Assembly: GCA_020086605.1 (NCBI GenBank)
Contig: JACBWW010000003.1
Span: 50,936,106 to 51,000,105 of the forward strand
DNA from: Lanius collurio
Taxonomy: Eukaryota > Chordata > Aves > Passeriformes > Laniidae
Length of the DNA: 64,000 bases
Direction: 5' to 3'
Under the pieces are notes generated by a model. The model did not search any database. It was not told where the DNA came from and was given only the letters and a program-made list of their open reading frames with translations. This document shows, piece after piece, positions 1-25,281 of the stretch (positions within the stretch are counted from its first letter, which is position 1; every line of letters begins with the position of its first letter). A program made the position numbers and the translations under genes.

Positions 1-949
1 AAAATATTCTTGCATTGCCATAAAAAAATCCATAAAAATCCATAAAAAAATACATTGCCATAAATTTACATGTGAATTTAAAAAACGTGTAAATTTAAAA
101 AACAACAACAACCCCAAAACCCACAGTACAGACATACTGCTGTAAAGGTCACAGAAAACTATTTCTAATTTGCTTTCACCCTATCTTTGCAACCATAAGA
201 ACATGTACCTAATGGCTGTCACAATATCTACTGGCACCTGGAGACAAACACACATTTGGAAGAAAATAGGAAAACTGTGATTAGGAAATGGAAGACCCCA
301 AGAAACTGTAATTGATTTCAAAATTCCAGAGGGTATGATGAGGACATGATGAAAGATAGATAAAAAGTGACAAGTTAATTAAACCAGAATATCCATCTTC
401 TATCTTTTACTGACCATCTGATAAACCTATACTATTTCACTTGCCATCACCAAAAAAAGAAGCCACTTCTATGATACTAAAATGCAAACATGTGACCATA
501 TTTATTGCTTGTTAAATTCCTCAACAGCTTGGATTGCAAATTAGGCAAGTCTATCCATTCCAAGATGGTATCAATATGCTTGTATAACCAAGGTATAACC
601 AAATAACACTGTTTACTGCATAACTGGCCTAGCATAACCTCTTCCTTCAAAAGCATATGTTAATGATAATAAGAACTTTGAGATAATAGCAAGAGTTGCC
701 CAAACAATGTTCATTATGTTACATCAGGGCCAGCATTCAGCAGCACATAAAATTAATATCCACTTGCAAAATACTTGTAACATGTAAACACCATTGATTA
801 CAATCCTAATCACCAGCAAATTCTACAATAACATTTATTTACGTAATGCACATAATTCACATTCTGTCTCTTTTACCAATCAGTAAAATATATATCAGAT
901 ACATTCTAGCTATAACTTGAAATGTTCTATATCTACCACTGTAGATGGT

Positions 950-1034
950 GATATAGATGATATAGATAGATATAGATATAGATATAGATATAGATATAGA
1001 TATAGATATAGATATAGATAAAGATATAGATATA
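950..1034. repeat. Microsatellite, (TATAGA)n
   Basis: About 85 bases of nearly pure TATAGA hexamer, with irregular GATGATATAGATAGA units at the left edge and one AAGATA interruption near 1020. It sits in an intron. Such arrays are often length-polymorphic. Confidence 0.95.
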
Positions 1035-1279
1035 TCCTTCAGTATTCAAAAATCTCCATCAGTGATTTGATAAATTTTGAGTCATATTATCTATATTATC
1101 CAGTCAATCTTGTGACACAAGAAAAATAAATCCCTCCTTTAACCTTAAAGTTTTAAGAAACAACATGCAACTCAGCACACCAAATTCTTGATAGCAGACT
1201 TTTATATAAACAATAGAGCTCCCAAAGGTCACCCAATGACATTTTAATTTACAGCAGTTTTGACCTGAATTTCATCTAT

Positions 1280-1463
1280 GTGGAAACTTGCAAAGAAAAG
1301 CTGCCCAGAGAAATTGTGGATGCCCCATCCTTGGAAGTGTTCTAGGTCAGCTTGCACTGGCTTTAAGCAATCTGCTCTAGTGAACAGTGCTCCTGCCCAT
1401 CCCAGAGGGACTGGAACTAGATCTTTAAGGTCACTTCCAAGTAAAACCTTGTATGATTCTATG
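1280..1463 (+). mobile_element. CR1 LINE, 3' end fragment
   Basis: The sequence carries the recognisable CR1 tail: CTGCCCAGAGAAATTGTGG, then ATGCCCCATCCTTGGAAGTG, and ends in GATTCTATG, the CR1 3' terminal motif. It is 5' truncated and diverged, with no coding capacity. CR1 is the dominant LINE of bird genomes. Confidence 0.85.
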
Positions 1464-2065
1464 AAAATTATCTTTTAGTAAGGGGAAAAAGTGACAATAT
1501 CAGGATAAGTTATTGCCACATCAGATAATTCGATAAGAAAAAATGACAAACAGGAAATATGCAAAATTCCCTAAAAATACATCTATCAAAGAAATGTTTG
1601 GTCATTGTATGCCAGCCTAGGCAATATTGTGAATCAAACTGAAACATTATAATCTATTCCTTTTTATTAAACTTCAGAACACATTTCCACTTCCAAAGAT
1701 ATACATACATAAACAGACACAGACCTTGGAAAACCTTAATTATATTAGTTCTCAAAGAACACCAGCATTTTGAAGACCTACCTGAAATTTCAGAAATTAT
1801 TGTTAGACCAGAATGACATTTCTAAATACTCTTCACTGTGTGTTAAAGCACTATTTTTTTCGTATCTGTCAGTCTTATTATATCCTCTTGAAATACTGTT
1901 TCTTTAAAGTAAATTTGTTTTTATGAGGTTGAAAAATTTTGGCACAGAAGTATGACCATAAAGTATTTACCCGCTATAACTTTTACGTCAGAAAACTGGT
2001 GGCTCACATCAGAAAAGGAAAAAGAAAGTTTCTCAGAGTATGTATTTTTGAATAAAAGAATTTAC

Positions 2066-2254
2066 CTTGACAAGCTGGGACTGGAACATCCCACGAGTAA
2101 TACCCATATGGAGACTTCCTGCACACAGCAGTACTTTTCCCAATGAGCCGAAAGCCTCGATCGCAGGCCCAGCGAACCACGCTGTTGAGCTGCCCACCCG
2201 TCTGACTGACAATGAAACCATGCGGAGGCGACTCCGGGGTGCTGCAGTAGAGAG
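2066..2254 (-). CDS. CSMD3: CSMD3 exon 18: sushi domain after the last CUB
   Basis: The exon is 189 bases, phase 1 in and out. It reads [20 protein letters not shown], then [21 protein letters not shown], split here across the QLN segment, and ends WDVPVPACQ. All four cysteines and the conserved Trp are present. It should be the first domain of the tandem sushi run that follows CUB 14 in CSMD proteins. The next domain must be encoded below position 1. An overlapping minus-strand ORF in another frame is a shadow. The acceptor is TGTTTAAAG and the donor GTAAAT. Confidence 0.95.
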
Positions 2255-4762
2255 CTTTAAACAGAAAGATTGCATGAGTAAAACACGCTTTTAGGACTCA
2301 GATAACAATTCTTGAGGAATTCTTGTTTAACTCAGTGGATATCTGGTAGGAACCTGAGGAAACATTACTAAAAGTCATGTCTTGTGCTGATAATGCATGC
2401 ATTGAGCAATTTCACAAAATATAAAGGTGATAAAATAAGTATATATTTATAACCTCTTTGTAAGATTCAGGTTTCAGTAGCCTCTGAAAAATAGAGTGAT
2501 AACTCACTTTTATAACTGGCAATAGCTTTGGGGTTTGGGGTTTTTTTTACCACTTTCTTTTTAAATCAAATAACTTTAGTTTATGATGAAATATATTGCA
2601 ATTATGTATCTATAAATTTCAGTAGTATACAAATTTTTCAAAGAAGGAAACATCAAGCAAATCCTGAACATAACTCTTTTAAAATAGTCCTTTCTTTCTG
2701 GTCCTAATTAAGTTCTTTCATTTAAGTTCTCTGATACATTGAACTGAAGTAAAACATTTAAAATAGATTGTAATGATATTAATGACTGCCACCATAAATC
2801 CGTGTCAAAAATACTTAATCTGATTTTAGTTGTTGATTTATTTACAACACAATAAGTTTTACAGAATCCATATCTAGAGACTATGAGAAAAATAGTAACT
2901 CATTATGAGAGCAAATATCTCTTAAGAGAGACAGTTTTTATAATCTGAAATTATTTATGTACTTAACAACTCTGATATCAAACACCGGTTACCTATTGTG
3001 TTTCCTTTCTCTCCTTTGTTCATTGAGTAAGTAATTTAGGTTTGTCTATCTTGTCATAGGAGTGGACCAGAAGGCTCTTATAACTGGTAACCACTTTAAG
3101 ACGAATTTTGTTTGTGTAAAATGTTAACTTGGTCTCTGACTAATTTGATTAATGCCTGCTTGCCATCACAGCCATTTTCCCTTTTTGTAGGAAAGAAAAA
3201 TGTGTCGGAAGTTTGTTTCCAAGTGCTTCCTTTATGCTTTGAAGAAATGTTGATAACTATTGATATTTATTTTCTCAAGCAAATAGCAAACTGCTGCTTC
3301 ACTCTCTTTAAAACTTTCCATGTCTCATTAATTACTTCAGGTCAATGTTTTTCTCCTGTGAAAGTTTCCTCTGACCAGAATGGAGTTATATGGCTGTTCA
3401 TTTACAACAAATATTTATTAAACATATTAAAGCAAAGAGCACAATGAGAAGCACTGCTATATATCACATACTAAAAAAATATTTTCTTCCTTACACTAAA
3501 TCTCTCCTGACCTATATTTCTTCAAAGAATCAAAGATACAGACATCTCTACTTCTTTAGTGTATAAGAAAATATATCAGTATATTTTGTGTGAAGCAATC
3601 ACTAGAAAATATTTCCTGTCTACCTCTCAACAGTTCTCTCAGTGCCTGTAAGGAAAGACTTCGAAGAATTTTCTCTTCTTTCTCTTTTAGAAGATCCAAC
3701 GGGTATCTCGTGCAATGAAAATTGTCACCATGTATTATTTTGTGTCCAGTAAAAAGTAAATTTTATGTCATTAACAAATATTTTAAGGCTGAAAAAACTG
3801 TCCTCTCCTAAAGGGAAAGATGACACTGACACGGTTTCACAGTATATTATGATCCCAATTATTTTTCTTTAATTGGGAAGTACCCAAAAATTAAGTGAGG
3901 AAAACCAAAAAAACACAGCAGAAAAATTTGATACTTATTCTTTATTTCTTTCTCTACTTTGTGAAATGAAATAGCTTTATGCCACTAACTTCATAATCCA
4001 CAGATACTATCCCCAGTACTCTTCCTTGTGAGTATTTCATATTTGTTCATCATAAAACAAGCAAATATAGATTTTGTGTAATTGCTATAAATTGCAACAA
4101 AACTACTTTAGCTTGATTAATTAAAATAATTTTCCAGTAAAATTAATATTATATAATAATTCTGTAAAAGCAATTTTACTAAAATTTTACTTTGTCAGTT
4201 ACCATTTCCACACGCTATTCATAAATATGTTAATTTGAATTCATAACACATAAAACACTGGCTTTTTTACATACTAATTTATCTCTTTGAATGTTGTTTG
4301 TTGCTTCTGTTGAACCTTAAATTAAAGGGTTCAACCCTTCAGGGTCTCATGTTTTACCACTTTATAGCTGTTCACTCCTGCCTTACTGTAATGCTTTCCT
4401 CTATCCCACCAAAATTCTTATTGGTGAATTGCAAAAAGATCCAGTTAGAAAAACACCTCAGTATGAAGAGGCACACAAGTGCAAGTAAATGGGAGAGAGA
4501 AGGGGGAAATTGCTTCTTTTATCTATAGTACTGGCTTATGCCATTTTGAAACCCTGTCTTTTATTAATTCTCTACAGAACACATGTGTGGGGTTTTTTTT
4601 CCTCAGAAGATGAAGGTCATCAGGTTCATGTAGACAGAACAGATTTGACTTCCTTTCAGTTTGGTTAATTAAGGATACCAAACACAGCTTATATTACTCT
4701 TTTCACATAAAATATATTCCATATTGAAATTTTATGGACTACAGAAAGTCACATTTGCATAC
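2255..4762 (-). other. Intron between exons 17 and 18
   Basis: About 2.5 kb of AT-rich intron. Several T-rich stretches and chance ORFs are present; I see no recognisable repeat or conserved coding segment. Confidence 0.75.
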
Positions 4763-4909
4763 CTATATATCTTATCCTGAAACCTTTCTTATTGGTGCCA
4801 TGATCTGCTGACCATCGGAGAAACACTTCATGGCCATTGCTGGTTATATTTAGAGAAGATGAATAGTCCCCACTGAGAGATATGAGCAATGGGCTATGAC
4901 TATTTGGTC
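4763..4909 (-). CDS. CSMD3: CSMD3 exon 17: second half of last CUB domain (about CUB 14)
   Basis: The exon is 147 bases, phase 1 in and out. It reads PNSHSPLLISLSGDYSSSLN, then GHEVFLRWSADHGTNKKGF, then RIRYI. NIT is an N-glycosylation sequon. The Asp of SADHG sits at the third calcium-ligand position. It was found by frame continuity. The acceptor is GTACCAAG, with purines next to the AG but a good pyrimidine tract further up; the donor is GTATGC. Confidence 0.94.
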
Positions 4910-5299
4910 CTTGGTACAAAGGAAGGAAAAAGAAAGAAAAAGGAGTTACAAAGTTAAAAGTAACATACGATTAACATTATAGACACAATTAATATACATG
5001 TAAAACATTCTTCAATCAAATGGCAAATTAATTTGAATCAAAAAATTGAAATTATATGTTATAACTGGAAGCTATGTATTTGCTCAAAATAAAAATTATT
5101 TCTAAGTATAGCAAGACGTACAATTTTAAAATGCTGTAATCCAGCAGTTCTTTTTAGCATACCAAATCAAAATATTAGCTTAAGATTTTTTATACTGAAA
5201 AAACATTATATGTATAAACAACAGTAATTAGACAGATGCAATATAAAAATACAATTATATAGACAAGGTATCATCCAAAGTTATGCATCTTCTAGTTAC
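4910..5299 (-). other. Short intron between exons 16 and 17
   Basis: This 390-base AT-rich intron divides CUB 14 into two exons. A purine-rich stretch at 4917-4943 is the pyrimidine tract of the exon 17 acceptor when read on the minus strand. Nothing else is seen. Confidence 0.85.
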
Positions 5300-5488
5300 C
5301 ATCGAAAACCTCAAGTATATCAAATTCTTTTTCTGTCTGGAAGAATTCGAAGAACATGCTGATATTATAACCCTTTTCCACAGTAATGGTCCATGCACAC
5401 ATCTGGAGATTTGGGTAGCTATCAGGATATCCAGGGCTCAGTATTACTCCTGTTGAATCCAGACGCATCTCATTGGCTGGACAGAGCA
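5300..5488 (-). CDS. CSMD3: CSMD3 exon 16: first half of last CUB domain (about CUB 14)
   Basis: The exon is 189 bases, phase 1 in and out. It reads VLCPANEMRLDSTGVILSPG, then YPNLQMCAWTITVEKGYN, then FFQTEKEFDILEVFDG. It has the cysteine pair LCPA and MCAW, the SPGYP signature, an NIS sequon and the Glu and Asp of a calcium-binding CUB. RLDSTGVILSPGYP separates it from CSMD1. The acceptor is TTTCACAG and the donor GTAACT. The domain ends in the next exon, 390 bases away. Confidence 0.96.
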
Positions 5489-10870
<5,382 letters not shown>

Positions 10871-10951
10871 CTATTTCGAATTCATCATCCTCTGCTAGAA
10901 TTTCAGCATTTGGTATATTTGCTGGAGGCTGGCAGACACGGAGCTGATAGG
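10871..10951 (-). CDS. CSMD3: CSMD3 exon 14: first part of sushi domain
   Basis: The exon is 81 bases, phase 1 in and out. It reads AYQLRVCQPPANIPNAEIL, then AEDDEFEI. It gives cysteine 1 of a sushi domain and an acidic stretch before the junction. The acceptor is TGTTTATAG and the donor is GTAATA. The remaining three cysteines are in the exon at 9742. The pair of exons equals one domain of 195 bases. Confidence 0.94.
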
Positions 10952-13901
10952 CTATAAACAGGAATAAAGCACAATTGACATAATCAAATGTAGTTCTCAT
11001 AGCCATGCAATAATTGATTTAATATCCACCTTAGCAGGATAAAATAAAAACTCCATTAATTTATTTTGAAACTCTCAAAAGAATCAAAGAAAGGAAATGA
11101 AAACACTGGAAGTTGTGTCTTCATTTTCAATTATTTAGTTTTAGTAGCAAAACCCTCTTCAAGAATAAGAAGTTTAGAAGTGGCTCCCAATTCTCATACT
11201 TAAGCGATGCCAGTTAAAAAACAAATATTTTCGTATTTTTCAATCATTGTTTTGTTTGGTTTTTTTGTTTTGTTTTGTTTTGTTCCAATACAATTTAACT
11301 GTTGAACTCTTCCACTTTTGAAACCTTGTAATAAATACAAGTTTTGGAATCCCAGAGATTCTACCCAGAGGCAGCACAACTAATGGACAGAAGCATTTTG
11401 ATTGTGAAATTTCCAAGTAAATAAACAGTTGTGGAGCACACATCACCTGCAAATAGGGTCAGAGGAGAATCCTGCTTTCAAAGTTCTCATGTGAAGCTTC
11501 ACATGAAATAATTTTCTGAGATTTAGCATGTGATTCAACAGCCAGGCAAAATAATTAGATGAAATAAATAAAAAGACAGGTAGGAAGAGTCTGCAGAAGC
11601 TACATAGATTGATTTTTTTTTCTCCCCAGAGATCCAATGAAAATGGGCCCATATTTGAAGACAGACAAAACACCATTTAATCTTAATACAATTAGGACAG
11701 AAATCTGGGGAAAGAAATCACGTTGACACATTTAGACCTACAGTGGAGTCTCTCATGTTATAAAGTGTACATTCAAGATAAAGTATGCTTGGTTTTCATT
11801 AATATTACATTTTCATATAGCAGTGTTTTATAGCATTTCTCTTTAGCACACAAACATCAACTACTTATGGCATACAACAGTTCAGCTTCAGTAATACACA
11901 TTCCTGGTTGCTTCCTGTAATTAGATACTTTAGTACTCTAACCGGTCAAACTTCTAAAAGTCACAAAATTTATACCCCAAATTAGACCTTTTGTTTTTAC
12001 TACTACCTTTCGTTACTAAAATGAGTCACCTTCATTTGGCATCTTCCTATTACACTTCTTTTTTGTCAATCATATAATGAAGATCTACTTAAATCAGTGA
12101 GTCAGAAAGCCTTAGAATAAAGCAATTTAAGACAAAACACACCAATTAAACATGAAACAGCCGTGCTGTTTGCATCTTAAGAAAAATAACAATAAAAATC
12201 ATGAACATAATTAAAATCAGATTCAATTAAGTCATATAATTTATCTCAAATGTCTGTCATTTTTGGGTAACAGGAGTATAATTTATTTTAATCTCAACAT
12301 TATTTGTTTTAAATAAATTTGACTCCTTGCCTTTTTTTGAGTCATTGACTGCCTTGCCTTTATCACTGTAATGTTTGTGCAGCTGATATTAAGGATAGAC
12401 TCCAAGATACTGAGAGATTTATCTTGACAACATTAGACCAAAAATCATTTTAAGTTTCTTTATAAGTAATCTTTGTGCTACTCGGTTTGCATCTTAATTG
12501 TACATTAGGGCCTGCATCTGTGGTATGACAATTTCCACAACAAAAGAAACAAGTAAAAAGAGATCTTTAGAGGCACTTTAATAATAGCAAATTATTAGAC
12601 CACAAGAAATAGCCTGAAGTTGCTTCACATAAGATTTAGACTGGATAATAATAAAAATGTGTTAACCAAAAGGGTTGTCAAGCATTGGAACAGGCTGCCC
12701 AGGGAAGTGGTGGAATTACCATCCTTGGAGGTATTTACAAGACATGTAATGTGTTATTTATCAGCCTGGTTTAGTGGTAGAATTGGCAGTGTTGGGTTTA
12801 GAGTTGGACTTTAACTAGACTTAAAAGGTCTTTTCCAACCTAAACAATTCTATGATTCTATGAGCATTTTAACATATTTTTGGTCATATACTGATATATT
12901 AATAGATATCAATAAATATCAATTAATTAATGAATAAAATATGTCATTTTGTCCTTTACAAGTTGATACATGAAATTTAGATGTCAAGATTTGGAATCGA
13001 AATTCTGATCCCTCTCAGCCTAGCCCTGCTGGAGTCTCTACTCCAAATTCAATTGCTGGTGCGTTTTTTCATTAGGCTTTATGGATTTGTTTTGTTTTGT
13101 TTTGCTTAAAGTTACTCTAATCCCATTAATTCTGTCTATTTGTATTCACTGTGGTCTTTATTAAGTCAAAAAGAAAGCCTTCTAGTCACAAGATTTGACC
13201 AGGATGCAGAAAACAGGCTGTAGTCTGTTTACGTTTCCTAGAATATTCAATCCAATGGGCGTTCACAAAGCACCTGAACTCACCCTTACTTCTCAATCTG
13301 TTTCCTGGTAATTATAGCAGTGTAAAAGACACTTGGCCACAGAGGCTCTGGATGACTACAAAAAGAGGTAGAATTCAGTGCATTAATTAATACACATTTT
13401 CATTCAGTCAGTATTTAATTCAAGGGCAGATTAATGTTTACTACACTATGTAGTTCACTGTCACTGAGCTACTCAGTATAGTAAACCTTATATCATAGGT
13501 ATAGCTCACTATCATTGGTGTCTCTACAAAAACAAAACTTTCATCAAAATATCCAAATGTCTAAAAGAAATTCAGTGTCCTCCAAAAACATTTAGGTTTC
13601 AAAGGAATTTTAGAAACATTGGAAAAAGGAAAAGTATGTGCACCTTGAACTTTAGGTCTTGATGCAGCCTTCTTTGTTCATGTCTTATCATAGTGCAGAC
13701 TTTTTATTTTTGCTTGACTTATAATAAATTTAATATCTGGTCAAGAAAATAACTTATTTATGTTTTCATATGTTTGCATTACCCTAGTGGTGAATCATAT
13801 TAACAACAGCAACGCTTAGAAAAAACAACTGATTTTTTTACACCTTGTATTCCTCCAGTGACCAGCATAAACAGTGAAAAAGTTTAATTTGTCACACTTA
13901 C
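10952..13901 (-). other. Intron between exons 13 and 14
   Basis: About 2.95 kb. It contains a plus-strand CR1 tail at 12599-12862 and short (TTTTG) runs near 11255-11282 and 13090-13104. No other feature is seen. Confidence 0.8.
12599..12862 (+). mobile_element. CR1 LINE, 3' end fragment
   Basis: It has the CR1 3' end in order: AAATAGCCTGAAGTTGC, then AGGGTTGTCAAGCATTGG, then CAGGCTGCCCAGGGAAGTGG, ending ATTCTATGATTCTATG (two copies of the terminal octamer). The translated WNRLPREVVELPSLEVF is the well-known C-terminal segment of CR1 ORF2. It is 5' truncated and a fossil. Confidence 0.93.
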
Positions 13902-14047
13902 CATGATAACTAAGGACAAAGAAGCCACTGGTAGTAAAGTCACTGTGAAACTTGATCAGAATCTGATTGGAAGTGCTATAGACTGATTCCAATGCAGTGT
14001 TGCCACTAAATTGTCCAATTTGAGGGGAAGTTTGGTCTGGTCCATCC
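13902..14047 (-). CDS. CSMD3: CSMD3 exon 13: second part of CUB domain (about CUB 13)
   Basis: The exon is 146 bases; it starts with the last base of a Trp codon and ends with one base over. It reads DGPDQTSPQIGQFSGNTALE, then SVYSTSNQILIKFHSDF, then TTSGFFVLSYH. The Asp of HSDF completes the calcium-ligand set begun in the previous exon. The acceptor is TTTCTTAG after a long T-rich tract and the donor is GTAAGT. Open frame extends on both sides into intron, so an ORF alone overstates the exon. Confidence 0.95.
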
Positions 14048-20599
<6,552 letters not shown>

Positions 20600-22868
20600 T
20601 CAGTAAATAAACACCACCAGTACCAAAACCAGGAGGGAAAATGAAGTGTGGACATCCTGCACTGATAATAGCAGAAAATAACCAGGTGGAAATCCACGTG
20701 CTATCTGGCAAGTGTCTGAATATCTCCCAGTGCTGATGTGTGTGGGGCTGCACATCTATTATCTGCTAGAAAACTTTAAATTGGAATAGGCAGTGAGCAG
20801 AAAGGCCTCGGGCCCAGCTCAGGATATCAGGCAAACAGAGCCTCTGCTGGTACACCAAGGACTTGTGAAAGCACAGTACCTGGGGAATACATGTGAGTGC
20901 TGCACACACACTGTGGTATATAATGGTTTTGGTGACAGAAATTTCTGATTTTTGGGTTCCGTAAGGAATAGGAAGGCAGTTTACTACCCTTTACCAAGTT
21001 ATTTCTCCTAACCAGTAGATATATTACAAAAATTATGTGGCACGAGAAGAGAATTTTTATCACTGAATAGTTACAAGGCTCTTAAACATTTTTCTGTTTA
21101 TACATATTTGTATATAAGTTACAACAAAGTAAAATTTGTGTTTTGTCTGGATGTATTGCAACTATGGTATGATTATGCAGTAGTTTCATTAGAAAGACAA
21201 TTGAGTCCTACTGGTGTATCTGGCAAAGACAATCAACATGATTTCATATAAAACTGGAAGTAAAAGATATAATGTCAGATAAATTATTGAAAGTTATTAA
21301 TACTTCTGTAACTCCTGAACTATAGTATCTAAATAGTGTTTGTCACTGTCTTTAAGGACAGATACCCCCCAGATACCATGGAAAGTTTACGAATGATTTT
21401 CTGAAACATGAAGCATTTTATAAGTAATTCAGATGCATAAATAAATTGCTGTTATCCTGATAATTTCTGTCTTGCTTTATCTGAATACAGCCTCTAAGTG
21501 ATAAGAAAGCATTTTCTTAGAAGTGTAATTCTTTGACTTTGTCAGCCTTCCAAATATTTCCTACACAGAGAATCAAGTTATATTCAGACTTTGCTCTTTC
21601 TCTATCATGATATTTTGGCCTTTCATTTGATCCTGTGAACCATACACTAGTCCAAAGTTTAAGTTGTCATTAATAACTTCCAGTTCACATTATCCTGCTG
21701 TCAGTTTTTTCCTCTTTCACCAACTTTCTTTGATACAAATGTAGAAATATATTTTTGTCGATCATCCTGCTCTCTGTATTGTACTGTCTTTCTCTTCAAG
21801 TTTCTGAACTACATCAGTCTTCCAAAGTATTCATCCCTTGCTCCGCCAGTAGCACCTTCCTCTATTTGTCTGGGACTTCAGCTTGTTAGACTTTTTTTTT
21901 CTATGACTTTTTGCAGTTTGGACACCCTGCTTGAAGGAGTATTTATATATTTATATATGCAAATCAACACTGTCATTGGTTTACATTACACCATTAGCTA
22001 ACATACAGTGGAGAAGCTTATGATCTGTAACTTATAACTGGGGGAAAGACTTCCTAAAAAGAGTTAAACAAGTGAAAGTCTATAGAAGGTTCCCATGATG
22101 ATGTTCTTGAGTTTTTCTACTTGCTACACAGGAGAATTGGACTTAAGTGTCTCCACTAGATCAGTCACAGCATCACTAAAAACAGTTTTAGCCATCACTT
22201 CTTCAAATGTCGTATTTTTTCATTTTTTACAATGAAATTTTATTTTAATATTCAATTTAGTTTCAAATGTATCTCACTTAGAAAAATGTCAAGCACATTT
22301 CAATCTGTGCAGTTGTAGTTTTCTTCGAGAAAATTAAGCATTTAGTTTTCCTGGAAAACAATTCATAAATCCAGTGAATAACCTTCAGTTAGTACAAAGC
22401 AGTTCAAACTATTGATTTTGATGGAGTTAAACCAACTGTTTCCAAAACTTCAGTAGTTGAATCTCCTGCCTAACAGAAGTCAAACTAAACAGTATGTTAA
22501 TAATGTAAAGTGTAAATAGCAGTCTGAGGATCTAAGTTGGAATTATTGGGCACATAAGACTGGCAGAATGCAATCAAGGAAGACAGAGTAAGAAGTCAGT
22601 ACGGGAAGGGAGACAGGACAGCAGTAAACTGAGGGAAGAGGCAGATGACAATGTATTTGGGATAAAAAGACAGCAGGTTCTGCATGCAGTTGAACACACC
22701 ATTTTATTAAATTTGAAATTTAACCAATTTTCCAGATTTTTATTATTTTTTCTTTATTAGCAAATGTCTTTGCAACCATCTGTCAAAGTATCTTGTTCCC
22801 TTATAGCTCTGAACATCCTTTTCTCTTGCAGATTTGACCCAGGATTAACACATCTACTACTGCTATAA

Positions 22869-22890
22869 TTTTTTTTTTTTTTTTTTTTTT
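22869..22890. repeat. Poly(T) run, 22 bases
   Basis: Twenty-two T on the plus strand within an intron. No flanking retroposon structure was recognised. Confidence 0.95.
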
Positions 22891-23584
22891 GATAACTTAA
22901 TGAGCAGAAGTCTATTTCAGATTCTAGACAGCATTATGACTAGTAATGAAGCACTACAAATTGTCCCATCAGGCTGTCTAAAAATTCAGGTAGTGGTAAA
23001 GTGTCTGTTATTTTTATAGAATGTTAAGACATAAAGTAAAAATCAATTATTGACTATAATCTTGTGTGTTTTGAATAAAATACAAACAAAGAAATTGGTT
23101 TCTGTATAGAAATCCGTATTCTAATATAATGTATTTCCCCTAGATAGATTCAGTTATGTCAATGTTTAATATTTAATATTTTTCAATATAAACAACCCAT
23201 GCAGAACAATTGGCTTTCATTTAAATCGTAAGTGAACTAGGCTCATGAGATTTCTAATAAAAATACCACAGAATTGATTTTAAAAAGAGGAGAGAAAGAA
23301 TCTGAGCACATGCAGAGGAGAACATTATTTGGGATTCCTCATTCACTCTGGAAGACTCAGAAATTCTGTATCATCATGTAAAGAATACGACAGAAGATGG
23401 CAAGTATAAAACAGCAAACAACGAGGCCTGTCTAGGAAAACCAGCACACCATTCAGGTAGCATATAAAGAAAAAAATCCAAGCGCACATGCTCCTAAAAA
23501 AGTGCCACAAGTTAACAAATTAGATAAGACAGCTCTACTGACTAGCTTTGAATTAAGATTTCACAATAAAATATGTATAGGATC

Positions 23585-24315
23585 CATCCAAAGTCGCTCA
23601 AGGGGTTAGCCAATGTAATTAAAATGCTGATAATACCTATATAAAATCATGGTGGAATAGGAAGTTCTAGTAACTTGAAAAAGTCTGAATATATATTCAC
23701 CTTTAAGACAACAAAGAAGACCTGTGAAATGGAACTAAAGTTTTGTTGCAGTCCTTGGGAAAATTATGGAACTTGTTTAATTGGAGGCAATTTCCAAACA
23801 TATAAAAGACAAAAAGACACTTAGGAGCAGCCAACATGGATTTGCTAACAGAAAATAACAGCTAATTAACCATTGTATCCTTCTTTTATTAAATTGACAA
23901 AGGGAGAAAAGTGTATATAATACACTTTCACTCCGTCTATAACATCCTCGTCTGGAAGCTGAACATACACGAGCTTGATCAATGGAAAGGAAGTCAGTTA
24001 AAAATTAACATAACTTTGAAGCTCCGAGGGTGATAATCAGCCATTCAATGGTTGGCAGCCAGTAACAAGCACAATGTTCTGTGGGTTGCTATGGGAGCTT
24101 ACACTGCTTTTTGCCTTCAGAAGAGACTTGGAAAATGAGAATGCATCCTCAACAAATGTGTGGAGGATACTAAATTAAGGCTCGTGGATGATATCCTAAG
24201 TGGCACAATTTATGTCTGAAGAACACTAAAAAACTTAAGCACAGAGTAAATAAATGCTTCTTAAAGGTTTTCACAAGGAGAGGTGCAAAATTCTACATCT
24301 GGTACATAGATATTC
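23585..24315 (+). mobile_element. CR1 LINE, internal ORF2 (reverse transcriptase) fossil
   Basis: A heavily decayed stretch follows the order of a CR1 ORF2: a segment like AAATTATGGAACTTGTTTAA (the GK-IMEQ region), then AGGAGCAGCCAACATGGATT (the QHGF region), then AACATCCTCGTCTGGAAGCT, then CCAGTAACAAGCACAATGTT (the VTSGVPQG region), and finally GTGCAAAATTCTACATCTGG (the KCKVLHLG region). Frames are broken throughout. It lacks the 3' tail. Boundaries are approximate. Confidence 0.72.
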
Positions 24316-24865
24316 TATATCCATATCTAATTCTATAAAAGATAACATCGTTATCTTTTACAGGCTGGGAACTGATTAGGTGAGTAGAAGCCTCAGTGAG
24401 AAGGTTGCACCAGTCACGGGCTTGATCCAGTGTTATTGACAGTTTTACTTTGAGTGGGAAGTTTGACAACTTCTTTTCAAAGAACATTTCTATGCTACCG
24501 TGATTTTCACCTAGGATATGCAAAGAAGCTTAATGATAAAATAATTAATTAAAATGTAGCCTGAACTTCTAAATTGACTTGGTGTAAAATATTCATGATA
24601 GCTTTTTTTTTTTTTTGTTGGGTTTATGACTTCACAAAAAGAGAAATCAATCCTGTTAAGTTAGAAAATTGTGCTTAATTCTAATTAGACAGTTACACCT
24701 TTATCAGAAAAATTGTGGCATATATTAAATGGAAAACCAAGAACCTTGTAGCTTTTCTATTCTGTATCTTTCTTTTAAGGTTTTGTTAAATTCTTCTAAA
24801 GAATTATAATTACTTTTGGTTTTTTGCTATGATAAAGATGAACAATATTTTAAAATCTTTGTTCA

Positions 24866-25072
<207 letters not shown>

Positions 25073-25281
25073 TTAGGTAAAAATTAATCCAGACCATTGA
25101 AGATCCTTAGAGCATTATTAATATAATAATACTTAGGGCTATATTTAAAAAAAAATAAACAAACATATCTTTACCACTAAATAGCTGTAAGAAGTTTACA
25201 AGTAAGCACTTTAAAAATTTGTACCAATTCTGAATTGGGTAGATTTTAACTTGGGGAATACATACACCCAAAATAGAACAA

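Larger units (their letters stand above)
1..2065 (-). other. Intron (partial) after exon 18
   Basis: AT-rich intron. It contains A-rich short repeats at 20-110, a hexanucleotide microsatellite at 950-1034 and a CR1 tail at 1280-1463. No further exon with sushi cysteine spacing was seen. Confidence 0.8.

Noticed and set aside
2033..2294. ORFs of 75-80 residues overlapping exon 18 in other frames
   Set aside because: They are shadows of the sushi exon; the correct frame keeps the four cysteines and splice phases.
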